DNA of 64,000 nt from Bog-105 sp965277435 (GTDB taxonomy: Bacteria > Acidobacteriota > Terriglobia > Bryobacterales > Bryobacteraceae), in assembly GCA_965277435.1 (NCBI GenBank), contig OZ255821.1, forward strand, positions 3,782,001 to 3,846,000. Direction: 5' to 3'. Below the pieces are notes generated by a model, which saw only the letters and a program-made list of their open reading frames with translations, was not told where the DNA came from and ran no database searches. Positions within the stretch are counted from its first letter, which is position 1; every line of letters begins with the position of its first letter. Shown here piece by piece: positions 43,708 to 51,803 of the stretch. The position numbers were made by a program, and so were the translations under genes.

Positions 43708-44933
43708 TGCGGTTTCGACTGCGAAATCTCCAGATAGTAACGAGCGTTCGGGTAGTTCGGCTGAGCTTCGAGAGCAGCAGAAAATTCACGCGCGGCGGCA
43801 GGTTGGTTGCCGCTTTGGCGGAGGGCTAATCCCAGTCCGAAATGTGCTGCGGCGGAGTGCGGATGAAGTTTGATGAGCTTGTAGAACTCCAGTGTGGATT
43901 CATCGTACTTGCCTAGCTGCAGCCAGGCGAGAGCGAGATTGTAGCGGGCGTCGAAGTTGGCGGGATCGAGGCTGAGGGTGTGGAGGAATCCGCCGATGGA
44001 GGCGAGTGTGTCGGGCTTTGTCTCGGGGACAGCTTGCTGGGCTACACGATCCACGTTGACGCGATCAAGCATGCGTTGCAGGCTGGCCTGCATTTTAGAG
44101 ACCTCAGCGGGATCGAGGGAGATGGCAGTGCGTAGTTCGGCTATGCCTTTTGAGAGATGACCGGTGTCGGCGAGGATCAGACCGAGATTGTAATGGGCGA
44201 GCGCGTCATCGGGTTTGGCGGAAACGGCGGCGCGAAGCGATGCGAGCGCGCGCGGAAAGTCGCCCTGTTTGGCGGCGTCGAGACCGTCATTGCTGAGGCG
44301 GGTGGCTTCGGCGGCTTGGGCGCTGCGGTTGTTTAGTTCCTGGACCTGGCGCAGATCGCCTTTGGCGGCCTGCTGGTCCCCGGTTTGCAAATCGAGGCGA
44401 GACAAGAGGTAATAAATTTCGGGAAGATCGGGATTTTGTTGGAAGGCAATCTCCAGTTCGCTGCGGGATGCGGTCCGTTCGTTTTGTTTAAGCAAAGCTT
44501 TGGCGAGCTCCACGTGCGCGGCCGTGTAGCTGGGGCGTTCGGCGATCGCCTGGCGGTATTCATCGAGGGCGGCGGCGGTTTGCGATTGGGCTTGGTAGGC
44601 GAGGCCGAGACTCAGATGGGCTTCGGGGTAGTGGGGTCTGAGTGTCAAAGCTTGTTTTAAGACGGGGACGGCTTGATCGGGTTGATTCATCGCCGTTAGA
44701 GCGATGCCTAGGAGATTTAGGGCTTCGGGATAGTCAGGTTGATCGCGGAGGGCGGCGCGGCATTCGTTGGCGGCTTGCGGCCAGTCTTGTGTTTCGGTGA
44801 AGTGAGCAATTAATTTGCGGGCTTCGAGGTAGTGGTTTTGAGCGGGGGTGGGAGCTTGAGCCTGGGTATGTAGCGCTAAGAAGAAGAATGGCAGGCTAAA
44901 GCCTACCCCACGGATTCGATTAGGCAGGCGCAA
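43704..44933 (-). CDS. Secreted TPR repeat protein
   Basis: The 409-residue protein starts at TTG (44933); no ATG lies before the hydrophobic signal (GFSLPFFFLALHTQAQA). Ten or so TPR units follow: LNLLGIALTAMNQPDQAVPV, AHLSLGLAYQAQSQTAAALD, AHYNLGLILADTGHLSKGI and FGLGLALRQSGNQPAAAREF. It overlaps the end of the glycosidase gene by 14 bp and the fusion protein gene by 4 bp, so translation is chained. The DNA for its signal peptide contains a REP-like element (44890-44913), which may explain the odd start. Protein-binding role inferred. Confidence 0.85.
   Translation of the reverse strand: MRLPNRIRGVGFSLPFFFLALHTQAQAPTPAQNHYLEARKLIAHFTETQDWPQAANECRAALRDQPDYPEALNLLGIALTAMNQPDQAVPVLKQALTLRPHYPEAHLSLGLAYQAQSQTAAALDEYRQAIAERPSYTAAHVELAKALLKQNERTASRSELEIAFQQNPDLPEIYYLLSRLDLQTGDQQAAKGDLRQVQELNNRSAQAAEATRLSNDGLDAAKQGDFPRALASLRAAVSAKPDDALAHYNLGLILADTGHLSKGIAELRTAISLDPAEVSKMQASLQRMLDRVNVDRVAQQAVPETKPDTLASIGGFLHTLSLDPANFDARYNLALAWLQLGKYDESTLEFYKLIKLHPHSAAAHFGLGLALRQSGNQPAAAREFSAALEAQPNYPNARYYLEISQSKPQ
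44890..44913. repeat. REP-like imperfect hairpin, copy 1
   Basis: Arms GGCAGGC and GCCTACC flank a short AT-rich turn, followed by CCACGG. The 24-bp element matches 54950-54973 at 21 of 24 positions. This copy lies inside the coding start of a TPR gene, where it encodes part of the signal peptide. Confidence 0.6.
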
Positions 44934-47331
44934 GGCGGTACTCGGCTCCGGCTTTTGTGTCGAACTCGACTGTTCTATTTATCTCGCGAGTCGGGACGGC
45001 TTGGCCGTTACTGGTGACTTGAAGTTTGGGCCAGGGCGAGATCAGGCGAGCGGTTTTGCCGCGCTCGCTCAGGAGAACGATGGGCGAGACGGTTTTGCCA
45101 TCCCAGCCGGCGCTTACCAAAAACGCTCCCGCCGCTCGCAAGTGATGGAACTCAGCGGGTCCAAGATTCTTAGTATTCGGGAACAGGCGCAACGCGCCGT
45201 TGTAGCTCTGCAAAAAGCATTCATTCAAAACAGCGGGGAGGGAAAGATTTTCGGTCCAGACGCCCATGCGCATCATGAAGTCGAAATCGGTCGAGTCGTG
45301 ATAGCGGCCGCCGGTCTGGCGAGCGCGGTCGTTGACGATGCCGTTGGGCAGCTGGCAGTAGCGGACTTCGCGTTTGAACCAGTCGAGGTCGAGCATCCCG
45401 AGACGCGCGCGTATGAGTGGCTGATAGACCACGTCGTTGCCCCCTTCGAGCTGGACGTTTTGGGCGGTCCGGCGGGCCAGCGCCAGATCGTTTTCGTGGG
45501 AGTGGAGGCCGATGCGTTCGCCCGGGAAAACGGGGGCCAGTGTGACGGGCACGTTGTAAATCCAGCCTTCGGGCGCGTTCGGAACATCGAGCCAGACTTT
45601 ACTCTTGGGCGCGACCGGATAAGAAGCGAGATGGCTTCGAATTTTCGACCAGTTCGGACGCTCGCCAACATCCTTTCCAAGGATCTCGGAGGCCGCCACG
45701 GTGGCTTCGAGAAGGAAGTCGATCAGGGCGAGATCCATGATGCAGTCCTGATTCAACCGGTAGTCGACCGTGCAGCCCCAGTTTTCTGGCGAGACGGTGG
45801 GCTTGACGTGATAGCGGCCGTCAGCGTCCAGCTTCACGTAAGCGGCAATAAATTCTGTGGCCGCTTTGAGCAGCGGATAGACGCGCCGCAGGACCGATTC
45901 GTCCTGAGTGTATAAATAGTGCCACCAGAGGCTTTGCACCACCCAGGGAGTCTCGCAAATTTCGTAGCCCCAGGGCGGAACCGGATACGGGACAACCTGG
46001 CTCGGGACGGGATAGGCAGAATGCGGAAAGTAGGCGCCGGGCAAATCGAATTTTTCACGCGCGTACTTCTCCGACATGGGGAGCAAACTTTCAACCAGAT
46101 CGATGTACGGGAAGTGCTGGTCGGCGTGGTTGCTGGAGAACACGCCCCAGAAAACCTGCTGCGTGTTGTAGTTCATGTGGTAATCGCCATGCCAGGCGGT
46201 CCCGATGTGACCGCTGGTCCAATTGCCGAAGAGGCCGGGCGCAAGTTTCCCACGACGCAGGCAACAAGCTAACCAGTATTGGTTGTGATACCACCAGCGT
46301 TCGAGTTCTTTATCGTCAAGCTGGACGGCGGATTTAGACCAGAAATCTGTCCAGTAGGGGTCGGAGGATTGGCGGATGGTGGCGGGGGTCAGCGTGGAGA
46401 GCCGCCTCGCTTCGGCGGCCGCGAACTGCACGTTATCGGGATGATCGCGCGGGGTGAAGACCGTGATGTCGAGGCGCAGCACTTGGAGCTCGCTTGGTTG
46501 CAAAACAGCAGCTTCAACAGAGTTCCAGCGGCCCTGCAGGATAGCGTGAAGCGCAAAATTACGATCGTCACTCGAAGATTTGGAATCGAGCCGTGCGGGA
46601 AACCGCTGAAACGCGGAAAAGGCGGCCGGGGCGCCAGTCACTTCAGGGGCAGGGAGTTGGGCGGCGGGATCGGTGAAGGAGTAATAGGCGACAGATCGGA
46701 GGTGGGCTGGTTGGTCGCTCCAGGAGCAGATGTGGCCGGTGGTGGAGTTGACGAACGTATAAAGGTGGATAGACTCGCCGTTCGAGAGCAGGGTCAGTTC
46801 GAAGAGTCCGTTCGAGGGATCGAGCGACTGGCGGGACACTCGATAGCGATCCGGATCCCAGTGAATCCAAACGATGCCGCAGGGCCACGGACGCGGCCAG
46901 ATCTGGCGATAGGAACTCGAAACGAGCTGGGCATAGTCGCGTAGAACAGGGATTTTTTCTTCGAGATAGGTCATCTCGGGATGCCCCTGGCGTTTCGCTT
47001 CTTCGCTCGCGCGCTCCCACAATTTGCAAACGTCGGCGAAAGGGAGAACATGCGCGGCGTGGTCCTCGCTGACGCGGATGTCCCAGGAATCGGACTTGCC
47101 GATGTGAAGCCCGAGGGCGTCGGGACGGACGGTGATGCAGAGGCCGATGTCGCCGTTGCCGAGAAGCATGCCCTCGAAGAAATTAGGCGTGGGTTGGCCG
47201 CGGACAATCAAGTGAGCGCGCGCGATTTCGCAGCCATCGATGACATGCGACTGCGCGGCGCGTGTGGTGCTGGCGAGAGTAGAAGCCGCGAGGGTAGACG
47301 CGGCCAGAAACTCTCTACGGCTTGAAGGCAT
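44920..47331 (-). CDS. GH95-like glycoside hydrolase (alpha-L-fucosidase/galactosidase family-type), secreted
   Basis: The 803-residue protein has a Tat-like signal (SSRREFLAASTLAASTLAS). The N-terminal beta-sandwich begins with NFFEGMLLGNGDIGLCITVR, the GH95-type GNGxxG segment. An (alpha/alpha)6 catalytic region follows from about 340, with CCLRRGKLAPGLFGNW and GTAWHGDYHMNYNTQQVFW; in GH95 the corresponding segment carries catalytic Asn and Asp residues. Family enzymes cleave terminal alpha-L-fucose or related sugars by inversion. Specificity here is not determined. It starts 7 bp after the TonB receptor stop, so the imported ligand is probably its product or substrate. Confidence 0.78.
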   Translation of the reverse strand: MPSSRREFLAASTLAASTLASTTRAAQSHVIDGCEIARAHLIVRGQPTPNFFEGMLLGNGDIGLCITVRPDALGLHIGKSDSWDIRVSEDHAAHVLPFADVCKLWERASEEAKRQGHPEMTYLEEKIPVLRDYAQLVSSSYRQIWPRPWPCGIVWIHWDPDRYRVSRQSLDPSNGLFELTLLSNGESIHLYTFVNSTTGHICSWSDQPAHLRSVAYYSFTDPAAQLPAPEVTGAPAAFSAFQRFPARLDSKSSSDDRNFALHAILQGRWNSVEAAVLQPSELQVLRLDITVFTPRDHPDNVQFAAAEARRLSTLTPATIRQSSDPYWTDFWSKSAVQLDDKELERWWYHNQYWLACCLRRGKLAPGLFGNWTSGHIGTAWHGDYHMNYNTQQVFWGVFSSNHADQHFPYIDLVESLLPMSEKYAREKFDLPGAYFPHSAYPVPSQVVPYPVPPWGYEICETPWVVQSLWWHYLYTQDESVLRRVYPLLKAATEFIAAYVKLDADGRYHVKPTVSPENWGCTVDYRLNQDCIMDLALIDFLLEATVAASEILGKDVGERPNWSKIRSHLASYPVAPKSKVWLDVPNAPEGWIYNVPVTLAPVFPGERIGLHSHENDLALARRTAQNVQLEGGNDVVYQPLIRARLGMLDLDWFKREVRYCQLPNGIVNDRARQTGGRYHDSTDFDFMMRMGVWTENLSLPAVLNECFLQSYNGALRLFPNTKNLGPAEFHHLRAAGAFLVSAGWDGKTVSPIVLLSERGKTARLISPWPKLQVTSNGQAVPTREINRTVEFDTKAGAEYRLAPA

Positions 47332-47337
47332 CAGCAG

Positions 47338-50300
47338 CTAAAACGTGAGTTTCAGAGCTAATTGTACTAAGCGAGGATCGTAGGCGCTGGTGATGGTTCC
47401 ATAGCCGGCGTTGCCGATGGTCGAACCGGGATTTTGGAAATTCGCCTTGTTAAAGATGTTGAAGAACTCCCCGCGGAACTGGAGGCGGCCCCGCTCAAAG
47501 AGATTGAAATTGCGGAAGACGGAGAAGTCGAAAGTCCAGAAGCCGGGTCCACGCAGGCTGTCGCGGCCGGCGTTGCCGTAGGTGTTGGGAGCGGAGATGG
47601 CGAAGGCGCTGGTGTTGAAGTATTCGCCGAGGGTCCAGTTGCTCCCCAGATTCGGATCGCCGGTGACATTGGGACGCTGATTCGCGCCGCCTACATTGGC
47701 ATTGTCGAAATTGATGTTGGGCGTGAAGACGGTACCGCTGCGGGCGGAGAAGATGCCATTTAACTGCCAGTTCCCCAGGAACCAGGAGGCCGGACCGCCG
47801 CTATTGAGGAACGGTTTGCCTTTACCGAACGGCAGTTCATAGCCGGGGCTGAAGGTGAGAACGAGCGGCACGTCCACCGGCGACGGTCCGCGTTCGCCAT
47901 TGAGATTGTAGGGGTTCTGAATGGAGCACGCCTCCCAGTAATCGGCGCAACCGATATTGATGTTCTTCGACCAGGTGAAGGAGGTAATGAAGAACAATCC
48001 GTCGCTGAAGCGCTGGTCGAATTTCGCTTGCAGGGAATTGTAATTGGAGCGGCCGATGCTTTGAATATCGGAGAACGTGCTGACGGCCTGCGGGCTGGTC
48101 TGGTTCTGATAAGGCTGGCGCGGCTGGATAGGACCGGGCGCCGGGTAGGTGGCGTAGTTAAAGGGAACCTGAAGCGGAACCCGGCTGGTGCTTGAAGCGA
48201 CGTAGGCGACCGAGGCCACGGAGCTCCTGGTGATCTGCTGTTGAATTTCAAAATTCCACTGCGACGAATAAGAGTCCTGCCAGTTCCGGTCGAGAAACCC
48301 ATTGCCGCTGCTGGGAAACGGACTGGGCGGAATGCTGGTGGATTGTCCGGCAAATGGATTTTGCGCAGTGATGCCGGGGGTGACACCGTTGATATTCAGG
48401 TTACTGACGCCTTGGGATGCGCCGGAAGGCCAGGCGCCACGAGCGTTCTGCGCGGCCTGGAGAGCGCCGGACCAATTGTCGTAAAAGATGCCGAAGCCGG
48501 CTCGCAGAACGGTCTTGGGCGTGAGCTGATAGGCGAAGCCGAGGCGTGGAGAGAAATTGAGATAGTTGGGCTTGGTGATGGAGTTGCGATTCAGATAGCT
48601 GACGCCGGGCGGCAAGGTGGAAGGCGCGTCAACATTACCCTGAACGAGCAGCCACCCGCTGGTGGCAAGGTCGTAAGCAGCGAGGCGGTTGTTCTTCTCT
48701 GTGACGGGCGACGTGTAATCCCAGCGCAAGCCGTAATTGAGAGTGAGCTTCGGCGTAAGCTTCCAGGAGTCCTGGGCGTAGACGCCGAAGATTTTGGCGC
48801 GGAGCGAGACTCCGGAATTGCCCAGTTGGCGGTTGGCGCTGTTGGGCAGGCCGATCAGCATGCTGGCAAAACTGTCGCCACCGGACTGGGTGGCGGGATT
48901 CCAGGTAGCCTGCTGATTGAAGGTCTCGGTATTCTGCGCCCAGTTGGTGTACATCCAGTTCTGGTAGTACGAAGCGCCGAATTTCAGGTTGTGATCGCCT
49001 GCTGTCTTAGAGACAGAGCCGGCATATTGGGAGACGTATTCCGGACCAATCGGACCCCAGCCGGTGGGTACGGTGAAATAACCAGTAGCACCGAGCCCGG
49101 GCGCCTTTGGGGCTTTCGTGGCGCCCGGCAAATCAGTGAAACCGGCGCCTAGGCCCGAGGCATTGAACGCCGCAACCGCGTTCGGCTGGACGTTTTCCTG
49201 GGCGTGGGTGAGCGAGTTGTAGCCCAGAGTGAGTTGTGTGACGAGCGTGGGACTGACGCTGTGGACCCAGTTCACGCCCGCGTTGGTGCCATCGAAGGTA
49301 GTGGCGAAAGGCGTCCCGGGGAGAGAACTCGGCGCCGAATTGTTAGCTTTACTCATCATGAAGTGGCCGTTAATCGAGTCGCGCGTGCTTAGGGCATAAT
49401 CGCCCCGGATGCCGCCCTGATCCTGGTTGACCATGCTGGATTCGGTGTTGAGGAAGTTATAAGGCGACCCGGGAACGAAGTAATTCGGGAGCGGGACGAA
49501 AGCTTTGAGGTAGGCCTGAATTCCCGGATTGATGTATTGCGACGAGATCTGGTTTCCTGCGAACGCTTGTGAGGTCTTAGTGGCCGCGTTGTAGGTGTAG
49601 GGATTGTAAATCGGAGTGCTGAGAGCGCTGAAATCGCCGTTCAGTTGAGCCTGAGTGGGAACGAGGGTGAAGTTGTTAGTGGCCTGAGTAAACCGGTAGC
49701 CATCGTAGAAGGCATAGAAGAAGAGCTTGTTCTTGATGATCGGTCCGCCGAAAGTAGCGCCGAACTGATTCTGCCGGTAGACGCCGCGTGTCGGAGCGAA
49801 GAAGTTGCGGGCGTCGAGATCATCGTTGCGCAGGAACTCGTAGAGAGCGCCGGAAAACTGGTTACTGCCGGATTTGGAGGCGACATTAATGCTGCCGCCG
49901 GTAGACTGTCCGAATTCGGCGAGATCGGTGTGGGTTTGTTCTTTAAACTCTTGCAGAGCGTCGATTGACGGGCTGATGGAGAAGGTGCTGAAGAAGGGAT
50001 CGGTGGCGTAGATGCCGTCGATATAAAAGAGATTGCTGCGATTGGTGCCGCCATTGATTGAAGGTGTAAGCGCGCCTGAACCGATGGCGGGCGTGGCCGT
50101 TTGAGACACGGTAATCGGGACCGTGCCGGGCGCCAGTTGCAGAAGCTGGGTGAACTGGCGACCATTGAGCGGCAGGTCGGCGGTTTCTTTTTCGCCGATG
50201 ACGGTGCCGAGGCCGGCGGTGCTGGTTTCGATCAGTGCGACGTCGCCACTGACCGTAACCGTTTGCGACGAAGAGCCGATTTGCAATGCAGCATTCAGCG

Positions 50301-50634
50301 CTGCCACCTGTTCGATTTCGAGCTGGACGCCGGAGCTTTTGAAAGTGCTGAACCCGTCCTTCGAAATGGTCACATCGTAGGCACCCGGTTGAAGCAGCGG
50401 GACGGAATAGGTGCCTGCGGCGTTCGTCTGGGCGTCCCGATGGACGTGGCTCGCAGCATTTTCAACGACGACCGTAGCCCCGGGGACGGCTGCTCCAGAA
50501 GCGTCGGTGACGGTGCCGTTGATGGTGGCCGTGTTGATCTGGCCGAAAAGAAGAGGCACGCCGACCAGCAGGAAAACGGCCGCAGCGAGGCGTCTCGAGG
50601 ACATCAAAAATGAAAAACAAAACACATTCGACAT
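47338..50634 (-). CDS. TonB-dependent receptor with carboxypeptidase-regulatory-like domain
   Basis: The protein has 1098 residues from the ATG at 50634, preceded by GGTGGA; an ATG at 50604 is possible but lacks a ribosome-binding site. Signal peptide about 1-32, CarboxypepD_reg domain about 34-115 (ATINGTVTDASGAAVPGATV), plug domain with ADLPLNGRQFTQLLQLAPG, and a large barrel ending VQLALKLTF. It is a close structural analogue of the receptor at 32724-36143, including the DLPLNGR motif. It is the first gene of the receptor, GH95, TPR, fusion, TPR transcript. Two LacI-type operators lie in the promoter shared with the divergent regulator. Confidence 0.92.
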   Translation of the reverse strand: MSNVFCFSFLMSSRRLAAAVFLLVGVPLLFGQINTATINGTVTDASGAAVPGATVVVENAASHVHRDAQTNAAGTYSVPLLQPGAYDVTISKDGFSTFKSSGVQLEIEQVAALNAALQIGSSSQTVTVSGDVALIETSTAGLGTVIGEKETADLPLNGRQFTQLLQLAPGTVPITVSQTATPAIGSGALTPSINGGTNRSNLFYIDGIYATDPFFSTFSISPSIDALQEFKEQTHTDLAEFGQSTGGSINVASKSGSNQFSGALYEFLRNDDLDARNFFAPTRGVYRQNQFGATFGGPIIKNKLFFYAFYDGYRFTQATNNFTLVPTQAQLNGDFSALSTPIYNPYTYNAATKTSQAFAGNQISSQYINPGIQAYLKAFVPLPNYFVPGSPYNFLNTESSMVNQDQGGIRGDYALSTRDSINGHFMMSKANNSAPSSLPGTPFATTFDGTNAGVNWVHSVSPTLVTQLTLGYNSLTHAQENVQPNAVAAFNASGLGAGFTDLPGATKAPKAPGLGATGYFTVPTGWGPIGPEYVSQYAGSVSKTAGDHNLKFGASYYQNWMYTNWAQNTETFNQQATWNPATQSGGDSFASMLIGLPNSANRQLGNSGVSLRAKIFGVYAQDSWKLTPKLTLNYGLRWDYTSPVTEKNNRLAAYDLATSGWLLVQGNVDAPSTLPPGVSYLNRNSITKPNYLNFSPRLGFAYQLTPKTVLRAGFGIFYDNWSGALQAAQNARGAWPSGASQGVSNLNINGVTPGITAQNPFAGQSTSIPPSPFPSSGNGFLDRNWQDSYSSQWNFEIQQQITRSSVASVAYVASSTSRVPLQVPFNYATYPAPGPIQPRQPYQNQTSPQAVSTFSDIQSIGRSNYNSLQAKFDQRFSDGLFFITSFTWSKNINIGCADYWEACSIQNPYNLNGERGPSPVDVPLVLTFSPGYELPFGKGKPFLNSGGPASWFLGNWQLNGIFSARSGTVFTPNINFDNANVGGANQRPNVTGDPNLGSNWTLGEYFNTSAFAISAPNTYGNAGRDSLRGPGFWTFDFSVFRNFNLFERGRLQFRGEFFNIFNKANFQNPGSTIGNAGYGTITSAYDPRLVQLALKLTF

Positions 50635-50664
50635 AGAATCCACCAATAACGAGCAACTCGCTTA

Positions 50665-50678
50665 CGTAAACGGTTACG
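50665..50678. promoter_or_regulatory. LacI-type operator, proximal to TonB receptor
   Basis: CGTAAACGGTTACG is a near-palindrome around a central CG and matches the second site at 13 of 14 positions. It lies 31 bp upstream of the receptor start. Confidence 0.7.
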
Positions 50679-50761
50679 TAGTCAGTTGCTATCAGGTATA
50701 GCCCAGCGCTGAGCGAAATGCAAGAAAAAAGTGAAAGTCGCTCATTCCGTGATTGACAATC

Positions 50762-50775
50762 CGTAATCGGTTACG
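50762..50775. promoter_or_regulatory. LacI-type operator, proximal to lacI-family gene
   Basis: CGTAATCGGTTACG lies 23 bp upstream of the regulator's ATG. The two sites are 97 bp apart centre to centre, close to nine helical turns, which would allow looping by a tetramer or two dimers. Autoregulation is likely. Confidence 0.7.
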
Positions 50776-50798
50776 TAAGCTGCTACTTGCCTATCACG

Positions 50799-51803
50799 AT
50801 GAAGGACATCGCCCGAGACTTGGGAGTCTCGGTGGTGACCGTCTCGAAGGTGCTGCGGAACCGGTCCGACGTGGGACCGGAGACGCGGCGCAAGGTGTTG
50901 GAGCGGGCCAAAACGCTGCGCTACCAACCGAACTTCGCAGCGCGGGCCCTGAGCACCGGGCGCACCTACACGATGGCGCTGATCGTGCCGGGACTCGTTC
51001 ATCCGTTTTTCGCGGAATTTTCGAAGTCGCTAGGCGCTTATGTGCGGAAGAAGGGATTTGGGCTGCTAATCTCCTCGTCGGAAGAAGACGTCAGACTCGA
51101 GCAGCAGGAGATCGAGCAACTGGTAGCGCGTGGCGTGGATGCGCTGATTGTCGCGTCCGCCCAATCCGAGGCGCGCAGTTTCTGGACCATCGAACAGCAG
51201 AAAGTGCCCTACGTATTATTCGACCGGCGGCTGGACGGCGTAGAAGCCAATTTCGTGGGCATCGATGACGTGCGGGCCGGGTATCTGGGGACCAAACACC
51301 TTATCGACCAAGGCTACCGGCGCATCGCGCATATTGGCGGCGGGGATGTGAGCACGGCACGCGGACGGTGCACAGGATACCGACAGGCGCTGGCGGAGCA
51401 CCGCCTTCCACTGGTATCGGAGCTGGTGGATTTAGGACGTTCGGGAGACGATCTGGGAGATCGCACCGGGCAGGCAGCCATGCGTGCTCTTCTGCAAGTA
51501 AAGCCGCCACCCGATGCGGTCTTTTGCTACAACGATCCGGTAGCGGCCGGTGCGATGCGAGCGGCGCTCGAGGCAGGCCTGCATGTGCCGCGCGATCTGG
51601 GAGTTGTCGGCTGCGGCGATACCCGCTTTGCGCCCTACTTGCAGGTTCCGCTGACCAGCGTAGGACAGAGTGTCGAGGACATGGGCCACGCCGTAGGGAA
51701 GCTGGCGGTTTCCCTGGTGGGATCGAAAGGGCGCAAGAAACCGAAGAACGTGCTCTTTGAGCCTGGGCTGGTTGTGCGGAAGTCGAGTAGCCGGTTGGGT
51801 TAA
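50799..51803 (+). CDS. LacI family transcriptional regulator
   Basis: The protein has 334 residues from the ATG at 50799 (a TTG lies four codons earlier). The LacI HTH is at about 1-50: MKDIARDLGVSVVTVSKVLR and the hinge helix near NFAARALSTGR. The periplasmic-binding-type ligand domain follows, with IVPGLVHPFFAEF, FDRRLDGVEANFVGIDD, HIGGGDVSTARGR and AVFCYNDPVAAGA, the last typical of sugar-binding members. It is divergent from the TonB/GH95 transcript with two matching operators between them. It should release DNA when a sugar, perhaps the glycosidase product, binds. The stop overlaps the RND gene stop convergently by 4 bp. Confidence 0.93.
   Translation: MKDIARDLGVSVVTVSKVLRNRSDVGPETRRKVLERAKTLRYQPNFAARALSTGRTYTMALIVPGLVHPFFAEFSKSLGAYVRKKGFGLLISSSEEDVRLEQQEIEQLVARGVDALIVASAQSEARSFWTIEQQKVPYVLFDRRLDGVEANFVGIDDVRAGYLGTKHLIDQGYRRIAHIGGGDVSTARGRCTGYRQALAEHRLPLVSELVDLGRSGDDLGDRTGQAAMRALLQVKPPPDAVFCYNDPVAAGAMRAALEAGLHVPRDLGVVGCGDTRFAPYLQVPLTSVGQSVEDMGHAVGKLAVSLVGSKGRKKPKNVLFEPGLVVRKSSSRLG

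Noticed and set aside
48241..49152. 303-codon plus-strand ORF inside the second TonB receptor gene
   Set aside because: It is antisense to strong receptor coding sequence, has no recognisable domain and has no independent promoter or ribosome-binding site.
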